Shown piece by piece: positions 1 to 10,429 of a DNA stretch of 64,000 nt (within the stretch, counting starts at the first letter, position 1; each line of letters starts with the position of its first letter). Under the pieces are notes generated by a model. That model did not search any database. It saw nothing but the letters and a program-made list of their open reading frames with translations, and was not told the origin of the DNA. Where the stretch lies: NCBI GenBank assembly GCA_022478985.1, contig JAKSZP010010629.1, forward strand, positions 62,001 through 126,000, read 5' to 3'. Position numbers and translations under genes: made by a program. The DNA comes from Massospora cicadina. Taxonomy: Eukaryota; Entomophthoromycota; Entomophthoromycetes; Entomophthorales; Entomophthoraceae.

Positions 1-113
1 GGCGCAAGATAATCTCCTCTGTGAGATTATCAAATTAAATTCAGACTTGAATTGAATAAGTTGCAAAAGTGATTGCAGCGAGAGAGAAAAGTTTGCAAAT
101 CTGCTAAATGTTG
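1..113 (-). pseudogene. LINE ORF1 5' end, cut by window edge
   Basis: These bases match 46,790-46,890, the 5' part of the LINE ORF1 in this window, in the same orientation. Shared stretches include GAGATTATCAAA, GTTGCAAAAGTG and GAGAGAAAAGT. The copy continues to the left outside the window. Its right edge is interrupted by the 114-422 insertion, whose 19-bp target duplication starts at 95. Only the amino-terminal coding part is present, with no catalytic domain, so this is identified by similarity to the second copy only. Confidence 0.55.
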
Positions 114-422
114 ATTGATTTATTCGAGGTATGCCAACCAGGGGATGGACGGTACCAATTCACAACACCAGAAATAAACAAACATAAAACTACTAACCAA
201 GTTAGAAGCGGAAACTGCTAACCCACCATGGCAGAGGGTGAAGAGTGGTCAGGGGGTTGGTCCTCAGAAAGACCCGCCCCAATCATGGGATGTTGGTTAC
301 AGTATTGGACCAGAGCAGAGAGCTAGGGCGTTGAGGCATCCGCATAGTGGTGGTGGAGGTAAGTGTAGTAAAAGTTTTCCACTTCCTTATCAAGATGATG
401 ATGGGAAAGTGATTCAACAAAA
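114..422 (-). mobile_element. 5'-truncated half-LINE (subfamily 1), 309 bp
   Basis: A perfect 19-bp direct repeat, GCAAATCTGCTAAATGTTG, flanks the insertion (95-113 and 423-441), as expected of target-primed reverse transcription. The insert matches 4,637-4,935, the 3' end of the full half-LINE. It includes the ORF1 C-terminus and the 3' tail that reads GTCCATCCCCTGGTTGG on the minus strand. It is 5'-truncated and probably inert. It sits inside the 5' end of a LINE ORF1, so it is younger than that LINE. Confidence 0.82.
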
Positions 423-441
423 GCAAATCTGCTAAATGTTG

Positions 442-799
442 CTTTTAGTAAAAACTCAGTTTCTGAAAGGCAGAAATTAGTTATACCAAATTCAAATAAA
501 GTCAGCTTAACTTACCTAAAATCTAGGGATTTTATTATTAAAAAGTTTGTTAAAATAGAGAAGAGGACCACCTTAAGGTTGAAAGTATTTTGACGTTCTT
601 TCCTAGAAAGGGTGAACCAATGTCAGTTTAACCTGATCTTTTTCGCCTTGAGGAGCAGATACTATCTTTTGTATCAAGCTATAGATAATCTTATGTCTTA
701 TAGTATTTTAGAAAGCCCACATCTTCCAGCTTAAGATGTTATACTGCATCTTCTGCTTTATTGTCGAGGACAAATTATTATAGTAAAACTTATAGCAAA
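442..799. other. Unassigned AT-rich stretch
   Basis: Between the half-LINE target duplication and the LTR at 800 I see no open frame, no pol motif and no match to other parts of the window. It may be the decayed 3' end of the element whose LTR follows, or older host DNA. Confidence 0.3.
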
Positions 800-1019
800 T
801 GCGGGAGTTATCTAATATTTGATTACTATTGCTGGTTTTATTTCCTTATAGAATGTTATCTAATTTGCCAGATGTAATTCCACCAGATTACTAATGTTCT
901 GTTGAAGTGATCCCCAATAATGTTTACAAGTGGTTCAATCATTATTTAAATATTAATAAATTATATTATCTTGTGTAAAGCAATTGGGGTTTATACTGGT
1001 CAATAAGTGGTTTATGGAA

Positions 1020-1057
1020 GTTGATGAAGCGTTGACAACGCTTTTATTGGCATCAAC
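1020..1057. promoter_or_regulatory. Conserved LTR dyad/hairpin, copy i
   Basis: Outer arms GTTGATG and CATCAAC enclose an inner dyad AAGCGTTGACAACGCTT. It lies about 300 bp upstream of the TATA box, in U3. The outer arms differ from the other copies in a compensatory way. Confidence 0.65.
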
Positions 1058-1750
1058 TTGTGGGTTAACCTAAAGGCAGAATGATCTGTTATTAATGGGT
1101 AAAAATAACCATTACTTAAGTAGGTTGATAGCTTAATAAGGATAATCCGCTGGGGCTTGGTAAAGGCTTTAGGACACACTCTTTAAATACAATCCAGGAG
1201 GGATTGTGACCTATTTAATATTAATTCAGGAAAACCAGATGAATTAAAAATCGTTGGATTACTCATAAGGGCTAATTTGTCATCAATTAATGGCATTCCT
1301 TTTTAAGCCAAAGAAGGGTTGGGCGCAGAATTCCCTATATAAAACCATTAGATTTATTTAACAAAGCAGACACTAGTACAGTAAATTATTGTCCACTTTT
1401 TTTCAACATTTAGATAATGTACTGCATTTATTGTTTTCTTGTGATTAGATTGTAAAGAGAAAACATTCTCTTATCTATTTGTCTTGTATCAACTCTTGAA
1501 TTAGAGTTTAAGGGTAATTTTATATGTTAAAGTGGTTCTAAATTACTCAAGTACTCCAATGAAAGGACCTTTAACCTAGTTATCCAGAAGTTTTCCCACT
1601 CTAAAGAAAATAGTTGAAAGGATAGTTTTCCCTTATCTAGATTTAAATATATGTGCCTATAAGTTATCAAAAGGAAGAGCGTCAGCACCTGACTAACTCA
1701 TATCAGTTTTGAAGAGTTCACTAGTATAAATGTCTTTATACATTTATTAA

Positions 1751-1881
1751 GTAATTGAGGCAGGTCAACCTTAGGACATATACACCGATATTTTTTATAG
1801 CCAGTACAGGTATCAAACATATGTTGACCAGAACCTATCTAGAGTGGAAGCAGGAATTACCCTGCCAAGTTAATCAAATTT
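1751..1881 (-). mobile_element. tRNA-derived SINE, copy 1 (131 bp)
   Basis: A perfect 20-bp duplication, TGTCTTTATACATTTATTAA, flanks it at 1,731-1,750 and 1,882-1,901. Read on the minus strand it aligns end to end with the SINE at 3,945-4,074. Shared blocks include CTGCTTCCAC and CCTGTACTGGCTA. The Pol III A and B boxes are recognisable but mutated here (B box GTTTGATAC instead of GTTCAAAAC). Its tail contains TATGTCCTAAGGTTGACC, related to the LINE 3' end. It sits inside the LTR at 800-1,974. Confidence 0.85.
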
Positions 1882-3944
1882 TGTCTTTATACATTTATTA
1901 ACCACTCATTACTATATTAAACACAATCACTCAACAAACATCTTGAACCTGTGTAGTAAACAAAAAGATTTACAACGGCATATTGTTTTTTAAATACCTG
2001 CAAGCCGAATTTCAGATACCAGGGTATTAGGCATATTATAAAGATTATTGATCAGGAATCCCACTGAAAGTTTAGTGTTCAATCCTACTATATGATTTTT
2101 AACAAATACTTTTTTAGTACTAGGGGGCCTACCTCAAGTAGGAGACATCCACGTATCTTTATTTACAATGTTCCAAACAAATGGATTTTCACCTTGGTAA
2201 TTTTCATATATGACACCTCAGCTATTATCCTAGGAAGTCATATCAGATGGGGAAGAGAGTTTGGGGAAATTTTTGTCCAGAGCCCGCTTCAAATGGTAGG
2301 CCATGGCGGACAAAATGAGTGTGGAGCATCAGTAGCATGAGGCAAAGGAATATATAAGTACAAGTTATCCTCCTCAAGGAGGCCAGAAGTACGCATCACC
2401 TTGACATATTGAACAAGTTAATGCTCAGCAATTAATTGTAATAATTGCAGACACACAAGTAAATGACTTGGTGCATTAACAGGTTTTAGGATAGTTAGGA
2501 GCGAAAAAGAGAAGATCTTGTACATTGATGCAAGTGCAGCTTGCAGTAGATGCAAACTCTTTAATCTCATACTTGGCGCCATTAGGGAAAATCCTGTGGG
2601 AAGTGATGGATAAGAAGATACTCACATAGAGTTTATCACCTCATGGGGATTCTTCCAGAGAAGAGGGTTAGCCGTGGCATCGGATAAATTCAACAGTTAA
2701 TATATATAATAAATTAGAAAGCTGTTTTGAGCGCAAAAAAGTGGTGGGGAGTCAAATTGAGGTGATTCTCAAAAAGACATCCCAGGGGAAATCATAATTA
2801 ATTTTTAAAAGTACAATCTACATCCTTAAGTCATTCAAGGGCCTCAGGTAAATTTGATTTGGCAAGCACTGGGTCAGTAACAGGTGATGGAGAGGTGTCA
2901 GTAATTGATTGGTTGTGCATAGTTGATTGAAGCACCTCAGTTGAAGCCTGAGCAGCAACCCACTCAGAAATAATTCATTTCTGATGAAATCTGATTGGTT
3001 GGCGCTTTAGGAGCAGTGCAACATTGGTTGAGATGGGGTAAAGAAAGAATTGAGCCCCGTTTAATTTTTCATTGAGGCTGAAGTAAGGTGATGCTTGAAG
3101 GAGGAGTGGCATATGCAGCTGTTGCGAAAAATGCTAGGCACTTTTGCTTCAAATGTTCAAGTTTGTAACACAAGGGACAGTTGGCACGGCCATTTTTAAT
3201 GAGCACCCAGAAGGGATGATCAGGGTGGATCTGATCACAGAACAGGGGGTACTGCAAGTTGGGTGTCACAGTGGATAGGGTGGATTGTCACAAAATTAGA
3301 GCCTCTGCTAAACAATCTGCACCATTTGAAACCATTAATTGCAGCATGAGGTCAGTGCCATAAGAAGCCAAACCCTCTGTGGTTTCATGGCAAAATCGTT
3401 TATGAAAAAAGATAAGAGGGCAATTTTAGAAAACTGAACCACAAGAGTGGCTTCATCTGGGAGCTGCGTGAAAATGGCAGGAAATTAAGAGTTTTTATAA
3501 ATTAAAGTCAGCTTTAACTGTTGCCATTGCATGGGCTTCAGATGAAAAGTCAAGGTCAAAATACCCCTTGAAGGGGCAAAATTTTATGGATCTGGATGGC
3601 TTATAAACTGCAATGGCCATCTTGATGAAGGCTGCACTAGCATAAGGAAAGAGATTCCCATAATCAGCCCAAAGGCTAAAATGCAGGCTACTACAAGGGA
3701 TTACTAGGGTCTGTTGAGCACCAAATGGTAGCTTGCAATGTGGTGGGCTAAATCCTTAGGCGGAATATAACGCCCAGTAGCATTAGGAGGGCTAGTGTAG
3801 CCTGCTTGGGCATGCTTTGGCAGTGTCCAAAATATGCCAGAAGGTGGCGCTCCACTACCCCATGCTAGGGCAGCAGGCGCCAAGTGGATTAATATTTTGT
3901 GGCAACAGCTCAATTTAACAATTGTTTTTTTAGAATTTCTAAAA

Positions 3945-4074
3945 ATTATTTGAGGTGGGTCGACCTTGGGACAAATACACCACACCAAAAATGTTTTCTA
4001 GCCAGTACAGGTTTTGAACTCAAAACCTGCACTAGGGGTGGAAGCAGTTTTACCCGCTTGGCTAACCACCCTTT
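3945..4074 (-). mobile_element. tRNA-derived SINE, copy 2 (130 bp)
   Basis: It is flanked by an imperfect 21-bp duplication (3,924-3,944 and 4,075-4,095, both ending CTAAAA). On the minus strand it begins with a tRNA-like head containing perfect Pol III A and B boxes, and continues with a tRNA-unrelated part. It ends TTTGTCCCAAGGTCGACC, then CACCTCAAATAAT. That tail resembles the LINE and half-LINE 3' ends. A real tRNA gene is unlikely, because the acceptor and anticodon arms do not fold and an unrelated 3' part plus target duplications are present. Confidence 0.85.
4011..4064 (-). promoter_or_regulatory. Internal Pol III promoter (A and B boxes) of SINE copy 2
   Basis: Minus strand: A box TAGCCAAGCGGG (4,064-4,053) matches TRGYNNARNNGG. 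B box GTTCAAAAC (4,019-4,011) matches GWTCRANNC. The spacing of 33 nt is in the normal tRNA/SINE range. Confidence 0.8.
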
Positions 4075-4629
4075 GTTTTTTATAATTTTCTAAAATCCAA
4101 AATTTGGTTTTGATTTAAGTTATTGAAGCAAAAGGAAAAAATTTTATTTTCAGCAATTGCACTATTATACATCTATAAAATCAGATAATAGTGATGGTAA
4201 AATTGATAATAAAAATTTCCTTGGATCATTTACAAGGCCTTGATCCCTTTGGCTAAAATAAAACTAGCTAAGTTAACAGAACAACAGGACATGAAGCGAT
4301 GTTTTCAACTTATAATACAAGCGACTTCAAATTGAGCAATATACTCAAACAGGTAAAATCCTGGTCTGCCAAAGGTTGACTATATCCTTTAAAAACGTTT
4401 TAAAAATAAATTTATAGCTCTTAATATTGCCTATAGAAATTTTGTTACAAAATCATACACAAATTTAATGTGATATCCAACGTAAAGCATTTTTCAGATA
4501 TCCCCCTAACTCATTATATTGTTCACTTTCTTATAAGGATTGTATTGTTATAAAATATAGAAAGATCCCCTATCTATTTACTATTAAAGTAACACTTTTT
4601 ATATAAATCTTTGTTCATTAACTTTACTT

Positions 4630-6517
4630 TCGATTTATTTGAGGTACTCTGACCAGGGGACGGACAGTACCAATCACAACACTCAAAACGGCAAAACAAA
4701 CTACTAACCAGGTGGGAAGCAGAAACTTCTTAACCCACCATGGCAGAGGGTGAGGAGGGGTCGGGGTTGGTTTTCAGAAAGACCCACCTCGATCAAGGGG
4801 TGTTGGTTACAGTACTGGATCAGAGCAGAGCGCCAGGGCGTTGGGGCATCTGCATAGTGGGGGCTGAGGTCAGCGTAGTAGGAGTTTTCCACTTATGCAT
4901 CGAGATAATGATGGGAAAGTGTTTCAACAAAAGCTGCGAGGAGAACTTCAGCTTCTTTGCGGGCTTCAGGAAGTTGTGTGAAAAGGGAGATACTGTGGCG
5001 GGTGATTTTGGCTGATGGGTTGAATGAAGCAAGCGTTGCGACATTCATAACAGCGATTTTAGCATCATCAAATAGTTTTGAGATGTCACTGCAGGGAGAT
5101 TCAGGGAAGTCGGGGGGAAGAAGATGGTGGGCAGGCCACGCTGGAGCTGAGCCACTGACTGGGCCACCGCGGTGCGTAGTTTTGGGCAATGAGGAGAGGC
5201 CACCGCAGCTAAGGCGAGCTGGTGGTCACTTTGGAAGGGGGCTGTATTGGGTAGAGGAGCAAAATGGCGAGGGGTAGGGGTTTCATCAAAGTTGGGAAGG
5301 AAAAATTCTGCCTGACCATAATCGCCATGGCAGAGAGGTTGACCTGTATGCTTACTAATGAAGATATTATATGATTCGTCAGTTTCAGCCAATAGATCCC
5401 ATGGATTTTGGTTCACTGGAATAGTGGCGTTTGAATTTGAGTGGGTAGGATTGGACGAATGGGCAGCTGCTTGGGTGCGAGTTTTGGTCCAAGCATTGCT
5501 CTGATTGGCTGGCATAGATTTAGGTGGGAGAGTGAGGATGGAGGTTTTGGGTGGGGCTGATTTTCCATGTGGGCCCACTGAACGAGATTGGAGGGTGGGA
5601 TGGGGCAGCAAAGCGCCCCATACTGAACCTCCAGAGGGGGGCTCAGAAGCTGCATCAGCGGATTTGGCCTTAGGGCATGCTCTTTTTGCATGGTCGGGGC
5701 CAAAGCAGAGGGAACAAATATGCCTACCATTATTGACCTGAGCCCAAAAGAAATGATCAGGCGCTGCAGCCACACTAGCGCGGGGTGGGATTTGTTGGGC
5801 TATGGTAGGGTGGTGTGGTATGATGGTGGCTGTTGCACGAGGAGCAGCAAGGCGTTCTGCATCAGATGGAATGGCAAAGATGAGGTTGGGCTGAGTGCCA
5901 TAAGCCATGAGCCCCGCGACCAACTGGTCATACAAAACCTGGGGTGGAAGGTGGGATGGGAGATTTGCAAAATGATACCACTAGCGTGGTGTCTGAAGGG
6001 AGGCGAGTACGGGTTGTGGGAATGGGGGTTTTTTTATAAATTAGAGGAGTTTGTGCTGCCGCTTCAGCATCCTCCTCAGATTGGAACCCAACGTCAAAAA
6101 AGCCCTTAAAAGGGCGGAAGTCTATAAAGCCAGCTGGCGCAAAGGCTTTAGTGGCTAGGTCAATAATTGCCTTATCAGCATATGGGAACAAACGCCCATA
6201 GTCCACTCTGAGGCAATAGCGAATAGCAGAGCGAGGGAGGGCGAGAGGATGGGGGCGAGAAGGGTGGACGCGCGCCAGGTGGAGCGCTAAGTCTCATGGG
6301 GGGATAAAATGGTTGGAAGCAGTGGGCGGGCTGTTTGAACCTGTCCAAACGCGCTTGCCTGCAGGGCGGAAAACGCTAGGTGGGGGTGCACTGCTGCCCC
6401 ACATTGGGGTGGCAGGCGGCAGAGCCAAGGACATCAAAGAATAGGTTTGGGCAGATGGCTGTGGATAAATAAACTTAAATTTAAAGTCGCTCAAAAGTGA
6501 CTTTGAGCGGTTAAAAG
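4630..6517 (-). mobile_element. Full-length half-LINE (ORF1-only), subfamily 1, 1,888 bp
   Basis: A perfect 20-bp duplication, TTTGTTCATTAACTTTACTT, lies at 4,610-4,629 and 6,518-6,537. The 1,888 bp between carry only a LINE-type ORF1 and then a 3' tail (GTCCGTCCCCTGGTCAGAG, ending CCTCAAATAAATCG) like that of the LINE at 41,681-46,890. No endonuclease or reverse transcriptase is present. A second full copy with its own duplication lies at 24,772-26,697 and has almost the same length. The structure is therefore a real non-autonomous element and not a random deletion. Confidence 0.88.
4704..6434 (-). pseudogene. LINE-type ORF1 with CCHC zinc knuckle
   Basis: The protein probably coats RNA and helps LINE retrotransposition. 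The start is taken at the Met of MSLALPP (6,434). The order is: a proline-rich N-terminus; a globular region (about 6,206-5,930) with FIDFRPFKGFFDVGF and SEEDAEAA, like the RRM/DUF4283-type fold of LINE ORF1; then a perfect knuckle CSLCFGPDHAKRAC (CX2CX4HX4C, near 5,720); then a long Pro/Ser/Ala/Asn-rich linker; and a conserved C-terminus with a stop near 4,704. Frame changes occur near 5,930 and 5,045, plus an in-frame stop near 6,293. The GC content is higher than in the surrounding DNA, so decay is moderate. Confidence 0.75.
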
Positions 6518-6723
6518 TTTGTTCATTAACTTTACTTATTAAGTCCATTTGCCTTCTTTCCATAGGCTAAAAACTTTATTTGACAGGACCTAAATGAACC
6601 TTGCCCTCCCTAATTAGATATTAAATAGGATCTTGTAAAAGTCTTGGACTTAGACCAAGTATTTACTGCTGGGCTTTCCTAGGAAATGCACAATTTAATA
6701 TCCTAAAATGGATCCCTACAGGC

Positions 6724-6741
6724 TGGTGATCACTACAGGGG
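6724..6741 (+). other. Primer-binding site of element A
   Basis: TGGTGATCACTACAGGGG begins three bases after the LTR end (CCCTACA, 6,720). Similar sequences follow the 5' LTRs of C (TGTGCTCACTACAAGGGG), D and E. TGG pairs with a tRNA CCA end. I could not name the primer tRNA. Confidence 0.65.
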
Positions 6742-7429
6742 GCACAGAAATCTCTTACCAAGACCTGAAAATAATTGATAATATCATAATATAATCAAAT
6801 GATAGTATAAACCTCTGAGTACATCTTAAAGTGGTAAAGTTGATTACCTTAAGGGAATTTCGCCCTAGGTACTATTTGAAGAAGTTCAAGAACATCTAAT
6901 GAAGATCACAGAAATATGACGTATAACTTGATTTTCAAATGAGGAATCAAAGAACTCACAAGGGGTATTATAAATCTTGGTGAAAGAGACAACCACAAAA
7001 GGGCATCTATTGTGTACATGACTCTTTATGAATTTGTACAAATCTAGTGCTCTACCAGAGACGTACAACTCAAGTGCAAACCTATCCAAATATGTTATAT
7101 TGTTTTAACGCCCTTCATTATACCATGTTTTTGAAATTATCATGAGTACATAACAATGAGCTTCACAATCATAATTTTTTGGAGGATCAGTTAATATTAG
7201 CCTATGAGCAAGTATACATATTTAGCATCACAAATTATCAGTAGACTTATAAAGCAAATTTTAGAAAATTGCTTATATATGCATCCAACACCATAACCAA
7301 TTGCCAATCACTAATTTTGAAGTCTTCATGTGTGTTAATAAAGATGTTAATTTTTAATAAAAGTCCTTGTGGAGTTTAGTGAGAAGACACAGAAACTACT
7401 TAAAACTTTTGCCCTAGAGCTTCAGTAAC

Positions 7430-9051
7430 ATGACGTCGCTGTCAATGGTGAAATGGCTGCTCAAATTTATTATAAATGACGTAAGGAAGAAAACAAATAA
7501 ACACCTCAAATCTCAACTAGATCTTGCTTTAAAAAAATTAAAAGATCAAACCCCTATGAACTTCAGAAGCTCAGCTGGTGTCACAAACCCTTATCACTTG
7601 AGTAGCCCATGTTTAGAAGACTCCTTTTTCAATCAACTCAATGGTTTAGCCACACAATTATTTAAGACTTAAAGAATTGGAGAGTGAGATAAGGAGCAAA
7701 CCAATATTGCAATAAGACTCTGACCATATTTATTGTCATATTAAAGCGTCTTAAAGGCTCTGGAACACCCTCATGGAGGAGCTAAAAACCAAGTTTACAA
7801 ACCTCCACTAAGCGCTGTATGCCAGGAAATGAAGGGGTACTTACACTGCCAAACTGGAGTATCAGAAGATGAAAACAAACTCTTTAGAACTCTATGATTT
7901 ACCGCTCACCAGCAATTCAATGTTCTTCATTTGTCAAGAGCCTGTATAATGATAAAGTAGTTCTTGATAAGCGTATTAGCTTGACATGCCACCCCCAGAC
8001 TTACCATTGACTAAATTGAACAGCATCAAAGCTAGTATAAGATCAAATTTGCTAAATCTCTCAACAAATTGAGAAGTGCAATACACATACTAAAATCTGA
8101 GAAGCTCCTGGAGCACACGTTGTTTCAGGTCTGGTAGCTGCTACCCTTAAACCTATCTTCAGAACAAGTTAACACCTGGAAATGGAAGTATTGCATACTT
8201 TCTTATGTATATAAGGACACAATGGAGGGTGCACTTAATGACAAAGAATTAAGCATATCTTTTCTTGTTTGAGTCCCCTGGTACAAGAGGTTATGGCCCT
8301 CACATGGATACCCTAGATATTTGGGGTGAAGTGAAATAAAACTTTTTAAAGAGTTACTATTCAATAAAAGCTTGAGTATGAGGAAATATTATCTACTGAG
8401 AATTGCGTTACACCAAACTAGAACTAGCCAAATTTTCGTATTGCTTCTATTTGTGGATCAGAATCTAATGACCTCAAATATGGTCACACTAGATGATGCC
8501 AAAACTGCCATAGTTTCTGATTTAAATAATAATACTGACCTGTCCATGCATGCTACTTCGGTCAAACAAAGCTTCACCTTTATTCTCATTATTAAGAAAG
8601 CTCTTCTCGATGTAGTTGATATACACAGCCAGAGAACTCCCAAAAAGCAACCAAAACACAGAGTGTATACCTTTGAGGAAATGAAGCTAAGGAAGGTAGA
8701 GATGCTTATGTAACTTTTTTAAGAATAATACCATACCAAAGATTAGTGCTTCAAAAAAACCCTGCCCTCACCAAACAAGCAAAAAGGCGGTCATCTCAGG
8801 GTCATGTACTTCTAAAAGCAACAAGACTAAGGTACCTGAAAATAAAACATTATCAATCAGCCACCTCACGTGAACTGAGGACAACTCTAGTGATGACTTT
8901 GTTGGGTTATAAAGATCCTGTCTATTATTCATTAGGTACACCTTCTGAGTGTGCCATCTTAGAATGCTTGAACGCTAAAATCATTGATGATTTCCAAGTT
9001 TTAAAAGTTACATCACTCAAGTTATTAGATTCCAAAATTGGGCAACACTAG
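7430..9051 (+). pseudogene. Probable gag region of element A, decayed
   Basis: This position, between the primer-binding site and the protease, is where gag belongs. Three short open segments remain (7,430-7,672, 8,372-8,713, 8,746-9,051), rich in Lys, Leu and Gln. I see no zinc knuckle and no clear similarity to the Gag of B, D or E, so the assignment rests on position. A 26-bp half-LINE fragment is inserted at 9,036. Much of 6,742-7,430 shows no usable frame. Confidence 0.35.
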
Positions 9052-9061
9052 CGCTAAAAAA
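9036..9061 (+). mobile_element. 26-bp half-LINE 3' end (subfamily 2)
   Basis: The direct repeats GTTATTAGATTCCAA (9,021-9,035) and GTTATTGGATTCCAA (9,062-9,076) flank a fragment reading GGGCAACACTAGCGCTAAAA. It matches the 3' terminus of the 27,574 and 10,669 copies. It is an extreme 5' truncation. Confidence 0.6.
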
Positions 9062-9329
9062 GTTATTGGATTCCAATAGTAATATATACAGAAAGTGATG
9101 CTGAACAGTTCCTTGCCCTATTGATTCAGCCCATCTCAAAGATACACTGTCTAGCGGAAATCAAGAAACTGTGTTCTGAGACCACAAGGAAGCTCAAAGC
9201 AACGTTTCGTCATAAAGAGGTTTTATACCTACTGCCAAATTTTGGAGAGACAATAGCCAAAGTGAAAATGTTGATAAAAAAGGTCTGAGTAATGAACAAA
9301 AATATTGGTCACCAATTATTATCTCATAC

Positions 9330-9570
9330 CAACTCATAAAGAAGATCAAGCTTGCCCTGGTCCTCAAGTACAGTCAGGAGCGTTGCATTGCGGTTTAAAT
9401 AACACCAAAGCTATAGGTGCTTACTCCTCCTTGCCAATTTAGATTGCAGGTTTGTTTCTTTAACCTCCCTCTCTTCCTTGAACAGCAACCAGTATGAAAT
9501 TCTCATTGGGACTCAATTCATGATGAATACAAAGGAGTTAGAAATTTGAAGGAAGGGCATCTATCTCTCC
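9330..9570 (+). pseudogene. Aspartic protease remnant of element A
   Basis: The recognisable piece is a C-terminal protease motif, NQYEILIGTQFM (9,489-9,524). It corresponds to NYEILIGMEFL in element D and NYDLLLGTQFLW in element C. Upstream, a serine/leucine-rich stretch could be the preceding strand. The catalytic DSG triad is not visible, and stops break the frame. Region 9,570-10,430 should hold the protease-RT spacer and the start of RT, but I see no firm motif there. Confidence 0.5.
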
Positions 9571-10429
9571 TCAATTAAAAGGATCTCCTTGTGCTGATAA
9601 TAAAGAAACAAGCAAGAAGTAGTACTTTCAGCTGGTTGAGTACCCTATTACCGCTTTGCCTTTAAATATTTTATTCTGGACAAAAATGTGAGACTTCCCT
9701 GATTCAGCTGATTCTTCATGTGGCATACCATTCTATGATACCAAAGAGTAGAAATTTTGACAGGGGACAAAGAGTGGTCTCAACCAACATAACTTTTAAG
9801 ATACCTCTTAACTGCTTTTTACACATCAATAGCATTATTAACCTCAGCAAATTTGTCTAAGAGTATTACCTGTATTATTTAACTAAACTTATCAGCGAAT
9901 AATGAGTTTCTCTTTGAAACTTAACAAATTTTAAATTCATATTCAAGAAACACCAGGAGTTTGAAGAAAACAATCAATTGTCAAGTTTCATTTTATTAAT
10001 ACTCAACTTGATTTGAGCCTACCTGACAATAAATTATTTGGTGCAATATTTCAAAACCAACTACATAATAAATTAAGTCATGAAAAACTTAGAAAGTGCA
10101 TCAGCTACTAGAAGGTTACAAGATATTTTTCCGCGTCAGATGTCAATTATGGTCATATGAAAAATTGGATATAGAGCATTGACATATAAGGTATAAGTCC
10201 CATATAATTAAACCCATACTAGAAGTTAAAAGTAAAGGAGAATAACATGAAAAACAATTTAAAACAACTATTAGATGTCAATATTAATTGTACCCTCTTA
10301 TAGTCCATGGTCTTCCCACTATTAATCATATTGAAGAAAAATGGTGGTCACAAAATAGTGATGGATTAAAAAATATAATCAGCTCTCAAAAAGAACAATT
10401 TATATTCCACAAATTTAAAAACTCTGGTC

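Larger units (their letters stand above)
800..1974 (+). repeat. Ty3/Gypsy LTR, copy i (solo or 3' LTR)
   Basis: This LTR aligns with 58,028-59,005 (element E) and, more weakly, with 12,071-13,171 and the LTR halves at 27,251 and 37,148. It starts TGCGGGAGTTAT, has a TATA box (CTATATAAAA, near 1,336), and ends AGATTTACA. No primer-binding site follows at 1,975, so it is a solo LTR or the 3' LTR of a lost element. It carries a 131-bp SINE (1,751-1,881). The conserved dyad lies at 1,020-1,057. Orientation is inferred from the E copy, where gag follows the LTR. Confidence 0.72.
2117..4149 (-). mobile_element. Half-LINE, subfamily 2, near full length
   Basis: This is an ORF1-only LINE derivative on the minus strand. 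The ORF1 start (about 3,890) reads like the 4,630-6,517 copy, with a Trp-Gly-Ser-Gly-Ala-Pro-Pro stretch (near 3,850) and IPPKDLAHH (3,753-3,779). At about 3,140-3,180 there is an intact zinc knuckle CPLCYKLEHLKQKC (CX2CX4HX4C). The 3' 290 bp do not match subfamily 1. They match 10,669-10,958 instead, including TGCTGATG and ACAAAAATTTCC blocks, and end in CTAGTACTAA. Without the SINE and its duplication the element is about 1.88 kb, the same length as the other full copies. The outer boundaries are approximate. Confidence 0.65.
1999..6720 (+). repeat. 5' LTR of element A, split by insertions
   Basis: Three pieces align in order with 38,501-39,262. They are about 1,999-2,116, about 4,150-4,629 and about 6,518-6,720. 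The rest is inserted: a subfamily 2 half-LINE (about 2,117-4,149), which itself holds a SINE, and a subfamily 1 half-LINE (4,630-6,517). The last piece shares AAAGTCTTGGACTTAGACC-like sequence with 39,170-39,190. Confidence 0.7.

Noticed and set aside
1020..1057. Hammerhead ribozyme in the LTR dyad
   Set aside because: CTGA and GAA strings occur nearby, but the conserved core (CTGATGA, GAAA) is not present in any copy.
3945..4074. A tRNA gene on the minus strand
   Set aside because: A and B boxes are perfect, but the acceptor stem and anticodon arm do not form, and the unit has target duplications and an unrelated 3' part. A SINE explains all of it.
5505..6109. Plus-strand ORFs at 4,740-6,109 (up to 139 codons)
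   Set aside because: They are shadows of the minus-strand half-LINE ORF1, which has the zinc knuckle and conserved blocks.
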